From Coriobacteriia bacterium (GTDB taxonomy: Bacteria > Actinomycetota > Coriobacteriia > Anaerosomatales > PALSA-660), in assembly GCA_030652345.1 (NCBI GenBank), contig JAUSAU010000095.1, positions 1 to 29,278 of the forward strand: a stretch of DNA of 29,278 bases, given 5' to 3'. The notes beneath the pieces are model-generated. The model was not told the DNA's origin, did no database searches, and was given only the letters and a program-made list of their open reading frames with translations. How positions within the stretch are numbered: the stretch's first letter is position 1; each line of letters begins with the position of its first letter. Positions 17,923-24,411 of this stretch are shown here, in pieces. The position numbers and the translations under genes are program-made.

Positions 17923-18345
17923 ATGCGCATCGTCATCATCGGCGCCGGCAAGGCCGGCGCGTACCTCGCGGAGAAGCTGCGCCGCGGCAACGACGTCACG
18001 GTCGTGGAGCAGAGGGTGGACAAGGTCGAGGATGTCCGTCTCCGCATGCCGGACATCCGCGTCATCCACGGCGACGGCTGCGAGCCGCACATGCTCGAGC
18101 ACGCCGGCGTCCTCGAGGCCGACTTCGTCGCGGCCGCGACGGGCGACGACGAAGACAACCTGGTCGTCAGCCACCTGGTCAAGACCATCGGCGGCACCGC
18201 CACGGTCTTCGCACGCGTGAACCACCCGGCGAACGAGTGGCTGTTCACGCCGGAGTGGGGCGTGGACGTCGCCGTCGGCGCGGCCGCGACCATGTACCAC
18301 CTCGTCGAAGAGGAGCGGTCACGCCGCGACGCTTCAGCCGAGTAG
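17923..18345 (+). CDS. TrkA-N (RCK_N) domain protein, no C-terminal domain
   Basis: 140 residues: only the nucleotide-binding half of a TrkA protein. GAGKAG gives G7-x-G9-x-x-G12 and E29 closes the second strand, followed by HGDGCEPHMLEHAGV and ADFVAAATGDDEDNLV typical of RCK_N. The usual RCK_C domain is missing, yet the stop is followed at once by the convergent permease gene (3 bases between stops), so this seems its natural length. GGAGGA precedes the ATG. It probably pairs with the upstream TrkA protein in a hetero-oligomeric ring controlling potassium transport. Confidence 0.9.
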   Translation: MRIVIIGAGKAGAYLAEKLRRGNDVTVVEQRVDKVEDVRLRMPDIRVIHGDGCEPHMLEHAGVLEADFVAAATGDDEDNLVVSHLVKTIGGTATVFARVNHPANEWLFTPEWGVDVAVGAAATMYHLVEEERSRRDASAE

Positions 18346-18348
18346 GCG

Positions 18349-20268
18349 CTACTTCTGGGCGCATCCCGGCGGCGTGTCGGTCAGGTACTCCTCGGGGTGG
18401 TACGGCACATCCGAGATGATCACGCCCGGCAGCTGGAACAGCTCGCTCTTGATCCAGAACGACGTCTGGTCGTGGAGCATGTACTCCGGCGCGGTCTCAG
18501 GCACGTACTCCGGCAAGATGACCGTGACGACATGGTCGTGCGTGGGCCGCTTGATCGAGCAGACATAGCTGCGGATCGGCTCGATGATCTCCCGGTACGG
18601 CGACTCGATGATGGTGAGCTTGATGCCGAACTCGAGCCGCTCCCACTCCGCCTTGATGCCGTCGGCCTTGTCCCCCGTGACGTCGACGTAGACCGCCTCC
18701 ACGACGTCGGCTTTCAGCGACCGCGCGTACTGCATCGCGCGCACGAGTCGGCGGTCGATCGCCGAGAACAGCACGACCACATGGTTGTGCATGCGGTTGT
18801 GCGAGCGGTAGCTGAACTCCAGCTCCTCTTCCTCCGGCAGCGCGACGCGCTTGGCCGCCTTGTTGTAGCTGTGCTTGACCCACTCGAAGTACCCGACGAG
18901 GACCGGGACGAGCACGAGTACGATCCATGCGCCCGCGGCGAACTTGGCCACGGCGATGACGAGAAGGACGACGAACGTCGTGACCGCGCCGAGCCCGTTG
19001 ACCGCCGCCGACCACTGCCAGCCCGGCTCACGCGTCTTCCACCAATGCACGACCATGCCTGCCTGCGACAGCGTGAACGACGTGAAGACGCCGATCGCGT
19101 AGAGCGGGATCAGGCGGCTCGTCTCGCCGGCGAACATGATGAGCAGGAGGATCGACATCGCGGTGAGCAGGTTGAGCCCGTTGCTGTAGACCAGACGGCT
19201 GCCGCGGTCCTTGAGCTGCTTGGGCAGGTAGCCGTCGCCTGCGATGAACGAACCCAGACGCGGGAAGTCCGCGTAGCTCGTGTTCGCCGCCAGGATGAGG
19301 ATGAGCGCCGTGCCCGCCTGGAGCGCGTAGTAGAGGAACGACCCGTCGCCGTAGATCCCGCGGGCGAGCTGACTGACGATCGTCTCGATCGTCACGTGCT
19401 GACCGGCGACCACCTCGACGTACGGGCGCACGCCGGTCACTGTGGCCAGCGCGCTGGTGCCGAGGAACATGAACAGCAGGATGCCGGCCATCCACGTGAG
19501 TGTCTTGCGCGCGTTGACCGATGCAGGCTCCTTGAATGCCTGGACTCCGTTCGCGATGGCCTCGACGCCCGTCATCGCCGTGCAGCCCGAGGCGAACGCC
19601 TTCATGAGCAGGAAGAGCGACATCCCGGCCGCGGTCATGCCCGCCTCGAACGGGTACTCGTGCGGCGTGATGGGGATGGGCGCGCCCGTGAAGTGCTTGA
19701 AGAGGCCGACGACGATCGTCAGAGCGAGCATCGCGATGAAGAAAAATGTCGGTGCCGCGAAGATGGCGCCGGACTCCTTCACGCCGCGCAGGTTCATGAT
19801 CGAGAGCACGAGGACGAGACCGACCGCGATCCACACCTTGAACGGCAGGGCCGCGGGGAACGCGGACGTGATCGCCGCCGTGCCCGCCGAGATCGATACA
19901 GCCACGGTCAACACGTAGTCGATGAGCAGCGCGCCGCCGGCCACGAGCCCGGGGAAGTTGCCGAGGTTCTCCTTGGCGACGATGTAGGCGCCGCCGCCGC
20001 TCGGATACGCCTTGATCGTCTGCCGGTACGAGAACGCCACGATGACCAGGAGCAGCGCGATACCGCCCGAGATCGGCAGTGCGAGTCCGAGTGCCGCCGT
20101 ACCCGCGAGCACGAGCGCGAGCAGGATCTCCTCGGTCGCATACGCGACGGACGAGAGCGCGTCGGAGGAGAAGACCGCAAGCGCCACCGGGTTGGAGAGG
20201 CGCTGGTGAGCCGCGTCCCTGTTGTGGAGCGGATTGCCGAGCAGAAGCTTCTTCAGGGGGCTGGGCAT
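18349..20268 (-). CDS. KimA/YdaO-type APC superfamily potassium uptake permease
   Basis: 639 residues. Twelve membrane helices (about 28-485) and a cytoplasmic C-terminal domain (about 495-639, with HNHVVVLFSAIDRRLVRAMQYA in two blocks, a USP-like fold). From memory it resembles Bacillus KimA closely at LSSDALSSVAYATEE-type residues 33-47 (FSSDALSSVAYATEE), YPSGGGAYIVAKENLG, GGALLIDYVLTVAVSISAGT and MNLRGVKESG. KimA is a proton-coupled high-affinity potassium importer, regulated by c-di-AMP in Bacillus. Its neighbours, two TrkA proteins, fit a potassium role. MPSPLKKLLLGNPL is chosen as the start, matching the KimA N-terminus, with GGAAGG about 10 bases upstream. An amino acid permease remains possible because many annotations of this family read so. 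Confidence 0.85.
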   Translation of the reverse strand: MPSPLKKLLLGNPLHNRDAAHQRLSNPVALAVFSSDALSSVAYATEEILLALVLAGTAALGLALPISGGIALLLVIVAFSYRQTIKAYPSGGGAYIVAKENLGNFPGLVAGGALLIDYVLTVAVSISAGTAAITSAFPAALPFKVWIAVGLVLVLSIMNLRGVKESGAIFAAPTFFFIAMLALTIVVGLFKHFTGAPIPITPHEYPFEAGMTAAGMSLFLLMKAFASGCTAMTGVEAIANGVQAFKEPASVNARKTLTWMAGILLFMFLGTSALATVTGVRPYVEVVAGQHVTIETIVSQLARGIYGDGSFLYYALQAGTALILILAANTSYADFPRLGSFIAGDGYLPKQLKDRGSRLVYSNGLNLLTAMSILLLIMFAGETSRLIPLYAIGVFTSFTLSQAGMVVHWWKTREPGWQWSAAVNGLGAVTTFVVLLVIAVAKFAAGAWIVLVLVPVLVGYFEWVKHSYNKAAKRVALPEEEELEFSYRSHNRMHNHVVVLFSAIDRRLVRAMQYARSLKADVVEAVYVDVTGDKADGIKAEWERLEFGIKLTIIESPYREIIEPIRSYVCSIKRPTHDHVVTVILPEYVPETAPEYMLHDQTSFWIKSELFQLPGVIISDVPYHPEEYLTDTPPGCAQK

Positions 20269-20419
20269 CGGGCGGGTGCCTTCCGGGACGGGGTTCTGTA
20301 AGGGCGAAGGGTACGCTCTCCGACCCATGCTGCGCAATTCGAGCGGATGCGCGAGCGGCCTCTGGTACGCTTGGCTCCGCACGATCGTCCCGAGTGCAGA
20401 CGAGATCCGGAGGCCCGCC

Positions 20420-20635
20420 GTGGAGCAGAGTGCCGCCGTTCAATCGATCCCGCTGATCCTCGGACTCGGCGCCATCGGCCTCATCGCCGCCTACGCCGGC
20501 GTCTGGGTCATCCCCGAGAAACTCGGACAGCCTCCGACAGCCCCGCAGAAGAAGCGCTTCGCCATGCTCTATATGGGTGTGATGGCGGCTGCGATCGTCG
20601 CGTACGTGGTGCTGGCGCTGCTGCGGGTGATCTGA
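20420..20635 (+). CDS. Small two-TM membrane protein, unknown
   Basis: 71 residues with two hydrophobic helices (about 9-30 and 47-69) separated by a positively charged loop (PEKLGQPPTAPQKKR). The GTG start is preferred because GGAGG lies 6 bases upstream and the in-frame codons before it give an unlikely leader. It is divergent from the KimA-like gene (151 bases between starts) and converges with the HEPN gene. No family recognised. It could be a small partner of the transporter, but nothing in the sequence shows that. Confidence 0.6.
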   Translation: MEQSAAVQSIPLILGLGAIGLIAAYAGVWVIPEKLGQPPTAPQKKRFAMLYMGVMAAAIVAYVVLALLRVI

Positions 20636-20652
20636 GGGCCCGCGCCCGATAT

Positions 20653-21066
20653 CTAGCGTTGCTGCTTCTTGACCACGCCCGTCGCCCACTGCGCGAGGCG
20701 GCCGGCGTGGTCGACCAGCGTTCGCGCCTCGATCTCGGTCAGAGGACGTTGCTCGTATGCGACCTGGTTCTTCTTCTTGAGCAGACCGCCCAGTTGGCGT
20801 CGCTGTTCGGCCTTGAACTCGGGGATCTGCGCCTCGAGCAGCGGGATGACCGCCCCGTGATCCTGCGAGGTACTTCGCACGCCGGCCGAGGCGATGAGCG
20901 CGGCATCGGCCGCCGCGATACCGGAATGGACCGCCGCCAGCCCGGCCGCGTTCCATCTCGCCGCTTCGATGTCCGCCCGAGCAGCTTCGGTGAACTCCAC
21001 GGCCTTCGCGAGCGCCTTGCGGGCCTCGCCTCTCGGCGTTTCGACTACCCCCGTCAGCTTCGCCAC
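20653..21066 (-). CDS. HEPN domain protein, candidate RNase toxin of an MNT-HEPN pair
   Basis: 137 residues, all helical. It carries R64-x5-H70 (RSTSQDH), the HEPN catalytic motif pattern, preceded by the AAVHSGIAAADAALIASAGV helix and followed by KKKNQVAYEQRPLT, the layout of actinobacterial HEPN proteins. HEPN toxins cut RNA using this Arg/His pair. In the studied SO_3166 system a tyrosine two residues after the histidine (HxY) is modified by the MNT partner; here that position is alanine (HGA). The GTG at 21066 is chosen because GGAG lies 7 bases upstream; the codon at 21078 has no such site. It overlaps the MNT gene by 13 bases, indicating coupled expression. Toxicity is inferred from the family, not shown. 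Confidence 0.75.
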   Translation of the reverse strand: MAKLTGVVETPRGEARKALAKAVEFTEAARADIEAARWNAAGLAAVHSGIAAADAALIASAGVRSTSQDHGAVIPLLEAQIPEFKAEQRRQLGGLLKKKNQVAYEQRPLTEIEARTLVDHAGRLAQWATGVVKKQQR

Positions 21067-21680
21067 GCTGTGCTCCACTCATACGGCGGCGGACCGAAGA
21101 CCACGACCGCGTCACGCATCAGATCTGCTGCGAACGCGGGGGCCACCTGCGCGAGAGATGCTGCCTCAGCGGTGTCGTACACGATCGCTGACAGCGGCGC
21201 GCCATACCGTGACAGGAAGTCGGCCTGGCCGGCATCGACGATCGCCTCGACGGCGTCCTTCTCGCTGGTGCCCGCCGCCACGATCGCCACATCGACGTCG
21301 CTGCCGCGTTCCTGATCGCCGCGCGCGTGACTGCCGAACACCGCCAGCGCGACGGCGTGCGACTCGAACCAGGCCTTGAGACCGGCGAGCATCTCGTCTG
21401 GGATGCGCTCCTCGGCGTCGAAGAGCGGATCGAGCAACTCCGTGACGTAGATGTTGCCTCGACTCAGTGAGTGGATGTTTGCTCGGCCCGCGGAGCTGCT
21501 GTTCACGATGCCCATCTCCGCGAACTCATGCACGATCCCCGAGACCGCAGGCCAGCTCATCCCGGTTCGCGCGGCGATCTGCGCTGCATTGAGCGGAACG
21601 CGTACACCGTGGAGTACGCGCAACACGGCGAGCTTGCCGCGCGTGCCTAGGATGTCCTCTATCGAGTTGGTCGGCCTCAT
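21054..21680 (-). CDS. Winged-helix / MNT nucleotidyltransferase fusion, candidate antitoxin
   Basis: 208 residues. Residues about 7-80 form a winged helix-turn-helix (LGTRGKLAVLRVLHG, LNAAQIAARTGMSWPAVSGIVHEFAEMGIV in two blocks, a wing near SSSAGRANIHSL). Residues about 105-205 are a minimal nucleotidyltransferase with the full GS-x10-DxD motif: G116, S117, D128 and D130. In MNT-HEPN systems the MNT protein neutralises the HEPN RNase by adding AMP to it. The MRPTNSIEDI start is chosen as the point where the HTH begins; the Shine-Dalgarno is poor, and direct repeats lie just upstream. The HTH fusion suggests it represses its own promoter. Related HTH-MNT proteins are known in bacteria and archaea, so the fusion itself is not new. 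Confidence 0.82.
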   Translation of the reverse strand: MRPTNSIEDILGTRGKLAVLRVLHGVRVPLNAAQIAARTGMSWPAVSGIVHEFAEMGIVNSSSAGRANIHSLSRGNIYVTELLDPLFDAEERIPDEMLAGLKAWFESHAVALAVFGSHARGDQERGSDVDVAIVAAGTSEKDAVEAIVDAGQADFLSRYGAPLSAIVYDTAEAASLAQVAPAFAADLMRDAVVVFGPPPYEWSTAWRS

Positions 21681-21682
21681 GG

Positions 21683-21711
21683 CAATCAAACTACATCTGT
21701 GAACAATCAAA
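21683..21711. promoter_or_regulatory. Phased direct repeats upstream of the wHTH-MNT gene
   Basis: CAATCAAA occurs at 21683-21690 and again at 21704-21711, 21 bases apart (two helical turns), beginning 3 bases upstream of the MNT start. The surrounding 21680-21770 stretch is much more AT-rich than the rest of the window. Placement and phasing fit an autoregulatory operator bound by the winged helix. An extended form of the second copy recurs at 22714. Confidence 0.5.
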
Positions 21712-21827
21712 GTCAAATGACTAATGAACATCATTCGGGTTCTAATGAAACCGGTCTATGCGACATGCTACGTTGTAGGCGCGCGGCTTGAAGGCGCCGC
21801 GTTGGAAGCACCGAACCAGGAGCGACA

Positions 21828-22394
21828 GTGCGCCATCTCTCGTCGAAGCTCTCGTCCCTCTCCAGCGGCAAGTTGGCACTCGCCGGACTGGTTCTCTTCG
21901 TCCTCTTCATGCTTCTCGCGCTGCCGGCGCAGGCCTGGTCGTCGCGTCGGGAACTCGCCGGTGCCGGCTCCCCGGACATGTCGTTCATCTACTCGGCCAC
22001 AGATATCTACACGTGGGCCGAAGCCTATGGCGCTGCCGGACGAGACGCCTACCTGCGAGCGCGATGGTCGTTCGACCTGGTGTGGCCGATCGTCTATGGC
22101 TTCTTCCTGGTCACGGCGATCAGCTGGGTCGGTCGACGCGCCTACCGGACCGGGAGCCGGGCCCATCTTCTGAATCTGGTTCCGATCGCGGGCGTGCTGT
22201 TCGACTACACGGAGAACGTCCTGACCTCGATCGTCATGCTCCGCTACCCGAGCGAGGCATTGGTCGCGGCCACCCTCGCCTCACCGGTGACCGTGGTGAA
22301 GTGGCTCTGCGTAGGCGGCGGCTTCATCGCGCTGCTCGCCGGCGGCCTCGCCTGGGGCTGGAGACTGCTGCGAGGCAGAGGCTCTGCGGAGTAG
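21828..22394 (+). CDS. Membrane protein of unknown function, four TM helices
   Basis: 188 residues, GTG start with AGGAG upstream. Hydrophobic helices at about 16-36, 86-104, 122-144 and 156-177, with an extracytoplasmic first loop (SFIYSATDIYTWAEAYG). The FDYTENVLTSIVMLRYP segment recalls small conserved membrane proteins of unknown role, but I cannot name a family. It is divergent from the MNT gene with the AT-rich region between, and ends 28 bases before the 92-bp repeat holding the tRNA-Ala 3' half. It was perhaps the original neighbour of that tRNA. Confidence 0.65.
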   Translation: MRHLSSKLSSLSSGKLALAGLVLFVLFMLLALPAQAWSSRRELAGAGSPDMSFIYSATDIYTWAEAYGAAGRDAYLRARWSFDLVWPIVYGFFLVTAISWVGRRAYRTGSRAHLLNLVPIAGVLFDYTENVLTSIVMLRYPSEALVAATLASPVTVVKWLCVGGGFIALLAGGLAWGWRLLRGRGSAE

Positions 22395-22422
22395 CGCACC
22401 TGCATCCGGACGCGACGTCCCG

Positions 22423-22514
22423 CAAAGAGAACAGGCCGGAAACCCGAGGGTTTCCGGCCTGTGGTGCATCTGGTGGAGACGAAGGGGCCCGAACCCTCGA
22501 CCCTCGGCTTGCAA
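22423..22514. repeat. tRNA-Ala 3'-half duplication (att-like copy A)
   Basis: These 92 bases match 24320-24411 in direct orientation at 89 positions (differences at 22451, 22464 and 22489). The copy covers the terminator and the tRNA-Ala (minus strand) from the anticodon loop to CCA, then breaks off. The change at 22489 turns the invariant A58 of the T-loop into G, as expected of a non-functional remnant. This is the form of an attachment site left by integration into a tRNA anticodon loop. Confidence 0.85.
22431..22462. terminator. Terminator hairpin in copy A
   Basis: A perfect 14-bp inverted repeat (acaggccggaaacc / ggtttccggcctgt) with loop cgag lies 36 bases after the stop of the four-TM gene. 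It probably ends that transcript now, and before insertion may have served both that gene and the convergent tRNA. The second copy (24328-24359) has one mismatch in the stem. Confidence 0.75.
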
Positions 22515-22515
22515 C

Positions 22516-22653
22516 GGGGCACAGTGCGGGTGTCACCGCTTCCCGCCCCTGTCCGCGACCCCGACGGGACAGTTCCACCTGGCGTGGTTCCGATGGCCAC
22601 GCATTGACAAGACGCAGTGGTGCGGCGAGTACCGTCCGCGCGCGAAAGCCTGA
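22516..22653 (+). pseudogene. 3' remnant of a small Cys-rich protein gene (CHRFPP...WCGEY motif)
   Basis: Directly after the broken tRNA copy, the + frame reads CGCHRFPP, then FHLAWFRWPRIDKTQWCGEY and RPRAKA before a stop. This matches the C-terminal half of small bacterial proteins with the pattern C-[RH]-R-x-P-P ... D/Q-W-C-G-E-[FY], which I recall as metal-binding-like proteins of unknown function. No start codon or N-terminal half is visible; the frame runs back without stop into the tRNA fragment. It looks like a gene cut at the recombination point. The family memory is from pattern only. Confidence 0.45.
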
Positions 22654-22713
22654 AGGTGCTTCTTGACCGGCCCGTCGCCCGCCTCGCGATGCGGCTGACG
22701 TGAACACAAGGGG

Positions 22714-22731
22714 ACACAATCAAAGTCGAAT
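22714..22731. repeat. 18-base repeat of the MNT operator region
   Basis: ACAATCAAAGTCGAATGA here matches 21703-21720 at 17 of 18 bases, in the same orientation. Both are followed a few bases later by TGAAC and both have GTGAAC upstream. It lies in the gene-free stretch 22654-22776 between the gene remnant and the terminator of the anti-sigma-like gene. It could be a second binding site for the wHTH-MNT protein or a copy left by a rearrangement. Confidence 0.5.
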
Positions 22732-22776
22732 GATGAACGACAACAACTCTACTTCTGATACACATCCTCCGTGGAA

Positions 22777-22813
22777 CGTAGGCCGGCCCCGCTCTTGGCG
22801 GAACCGGCCTACG
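22777..22813 (-). terminator. Terminator of the sigma factor operon
   Basis: A perfect 10-bp inverted repeat (cgtaggccgg / ccggcctacg) with a 17-base loop that can itself fold (ccgc/gcgg) lies 29 bases after the stop of the minus-strand gene at 22843. Confidence 0.7.
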
Positions 22814-22842
22814 CGTTCAAGCCGACGCATTCAAGGACTTCG

Positions 22843-23727
22843 TTATCTCACTATCGGGATTCCCGGAAGCACCGCCCCTGTCACTGCCTCGAATGAGAAG
22901 AAGTCGGCGGGCATCGTCCCAGGTTCGAGATTCTCGATGAGGTTGAAGGCGATGCGTTTGGTTGTGACGCGTGCGGCGCCTGACGCGTCCTTGGCGGACG
23001 TCGTGCGCTGCCAGGTCTTTGGTTGGTAGTCGCTTTTGCGGAGCGCCATATTCAGGATCTCCGACTGTGCACCATCGTCAGTCCGGGACTCGACCACCCA
23101 GCATTCCTGGCCATCGATCACCTGCGTCCCGATGACCTTCGCGCTTCCATCGTCGATCCTCGCACGCATGTACGAGACCTCGTCTTCCATGACGGTCTGC
23201 AGGGGCTGCATCGACACATCGGTCTCGACAAGCCCTTGTCTGTTGTTGCTGAACCAATAGGCACGGGAACGGCCGTCGATCCGCACCCGCATGGCCGCCA
23301 GCGATTCGTCCTGCGCGTTGACGAACTGCTCACGCAGACGTCTCGCCTCGGGGTCGACCCACACTGACCAACGCTGATTCAGCCACGTGCTCTTCGGCTC
23401 GGCCCCGGATTCGTGCGTGTAGGTCATCTCGACGTGCAAGACGCGTCCCGGGGTGTGAAACAGCAGCGCGGTCGCTGCCTTGTCGCGTGCGAACGCGACC
23501 GTTCCGAGGTTCGGTGAGATGGCTATCGCGGCAACCGCTATGAGGATTGCGGCTGTCGCGAGGCTCCCCCGCACTCGCCAGGCGCCGCGGCGGTCCGTTG
23601 CCGGCGCGCTATCGGTCGCACGCCGGATCCGCGCGAGTACACGGCCGGGGGCGCTCTCGGCAGGACGAAGGGGCCGCTCGATCCTCAGTCGCTCGATCAG
23701 GTCAGCATCAGTGCTCAGTCTATGCAT
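22843..23727 (-). CDS. Single-TM protein, candidate anti-sigma factor / envelope sensor
   Basis: 294 residues. A cytoplasmic N-terminus (1-50, charged, LIERLRIERPLRP) leads to one membrane helix (about 53-74) and a large extracytoplasmic domain (about 80-294) of beta character, with WVVESRTDDG and ENLEPGTMPADFFSFE near the end, resembling LolA/RseB-like sensor domains. Its ATG overlaps the ECF sigma factor gene by 8 bases, with a good Shine-Dalgarno (GGAGG, 8 bases), the standard arrangement of a sigma factor and its anti-sigma. No zinc-binding anti-sigma motif (HxxxCxxC) is present, so sigma binding is inferred from gene order and topology only. Confidence 0.75.
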   Translation of the reverse strand: MHRLSTDADLIERLRIERPLRPAESAPGRVLARIRRATDSAPATDRRGAWRVRGSLATAAILIAVAAIAISPNLGTVAFARDKAATALLFHTPGRVLHVEMTYTHESGAEPKSTWLNQRWSVWVDPEARRLREQFVNAQDESLAAMRVRIDGRSRAYWFSNNRQGLVETDVSMQPLQTVMEDEVSYMRARIDDGSAKVIGTQVIDGQECWVVESRTDDGAQSEILNMALRKSDYQPKTWQRTTSAKDASGAARVTTKRIAFNLIENLEPGTMPADFFSFEAVTGAVLPGIPIVR

Positions 23728-24253
23728 TGTCGGTGCCTCCTACGAAGTCGGCATGTGGCTCTGCGCCATCGCGTTGCATTGCTCGGCGCAGATGTTCGAT
23801 TGCTCGATAGAAGGTCATCTTCACTGCGCTCTCGGACCTGCCGGTGAGCCGGGCGATGTCGGCGAATGTGCGGTCCTCGGCGAGGTGGAGGTAGAGCGTC
23901 TGGCGCTCCTTGTCTTTGAGGTGCCGCACGTACTCCCAGGAGTCCGAAGGCGCCGCTTCTCTGACGGGGGCTTGCGCGTGGTTCGCGAGTCGAGACTCGA
24001 GCGCACCGAGCCGCCTGGTCGCGCGGTACCGGCTAGCGCACAGATTGATGGCCACTCGGATGAGCCAGGCCTCGGTGCGCTCCGGAGCTACACCATCACC
24101 CTTTGCCAGATAGCGGATGAACGTCTCGGCCGTGACGTCCTCGCCATCGTGCTGCGAGCCCGTTGCGTACGTGCAATACCGCAGCACGGCCGATCCGTGT
24201 GCGTTCCACGCCCGCTCGAACCTTGCATCGTCCAACGTTGCCCCCTCCGGCAT
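23720..24253 (-). CDS. ECF-family RNA polymerase sigma factor
   Basis: 177 residues. Region 2 (about 12-80) has AWNAHGSAVLRYCTYATGS, DGEDVTAETFIRYLAKG and AWLIRVAINLCASRYR. Region 4 (about 108-165) has ERQTLYLHLAEDRTFADIA and LTGRSESAVKMTFYRAIEHLRRAM, the DNA-binding helix-turn-helix. There is no region 1.1 or 3. The ATG has AAGG 5 bases upstream; the frame extends to 24322 without a better start. Together with the overlapping membrane protein it forms a signal-responsive regulatory pair that lies wholly inside the tRNA-Ala repeat-bounded segment. Confidence 0.9.
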   Translation of the reverse strand: MPEGATLDDARFERAWNAHGSAVLRYCTYATGSQHDGEDVTAETFIRYLAKGDGVAPERTEAWLIRVAINLCASRYRATRRLGALESRLANHAQAPVREAAPSDSWEYVRHLKDKERQTLYLHLAEDRTFADIARLTGRSESAVKMTFYRAIEHLRRAMQRDGAEPHADFVGGTDNA

Positions 24254-24268
24254 CAGACCTTCACACAG

Positions 24269-24299
24269 TAGACGACGGGGAAGACGCGGATAGTCACAA
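24269..24299 (-). promoter_or_regulatory. Candidate ECF-type promoter of the sigma factor gene
   Basis: TTGTGACT (24299-24292) and CGTCTA (24274-24269) are 17 bases apart on the minus strand. CGTC at -10 and a GTGAC-like -35 recall ECF-dependent promoters, which are often autoregulated. The expected transcript would have a leader of only about 9 bases, which weakens the call. Confidence 0.25.
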
Positions 24300-24319
24300 C
24301 GTGCCAACAAGCGGGCCCT

Positions 24320-24411
24320 CAAAGAGAACAGGCCGGAAACCCGAGGGCTTCCGGCCTGTGATGCATCTGGTGGAGACGAAGGGGCTCGAACCCTCGACCC
24401 TCGGCTTGCAA
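24320..24411. repeat. att-like copy B inside the intact tRNA-Ala gene
   Basis: Partner of 22423-22514 (89/92 identical, offset 1897 bases). It runs from 48 bases below the tRNA 3' end up to the anticodon loop; similarity stops exactly in the loop (TTGCAA on both copies), where tyrosine recombinases of tRNA-targeting elements commonly exchange strands. Confidence 0.85.
24328..24359 (-). terminator. Terminator hairpin of tRNA-Ala
   Basis: The same hairpin as at 22431-22462, but with one A-C mismatch in the stem (change at 24348). It lies 8 bases downstream of the tRNA 3' end. Confidence 0.7.

Noticed and set aside
20269..20419. A ydaO/c-di-AMP riboswitch upstream of the KimA-like gene
   Set aside because: The leader is short and I see none of the conserved ydaO blocks on the minus strand, so there is no support.
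21066..21078. GTG at 21078 as start of the HEPN gene
   Set aside because: It has no Shine-Dalgarno, whereas the GTG at 21066 has GGAG at a 7-base spacing.
22468..22514. A second tRNA-Ala gene
   Set aside because: Only the 3' half is present, similarity ends in the anticodon loop, and invariant A58 is changed to G. It is treated as an att-like remnant.
22700..23029. Open frame on the + strand beginning MNTRGHNQSR
   Set aside because: It runs through a terminator hairpin and antisense to the anti-sigma-like gene, with no ribosome site or family resemblance.
22515..24319. An integrase or transposase within the tRNA-bounded segment
   Set aside because: Checked on both strands; only the sigma factor, its partner and the short Cys-rich remnant are recognisable.
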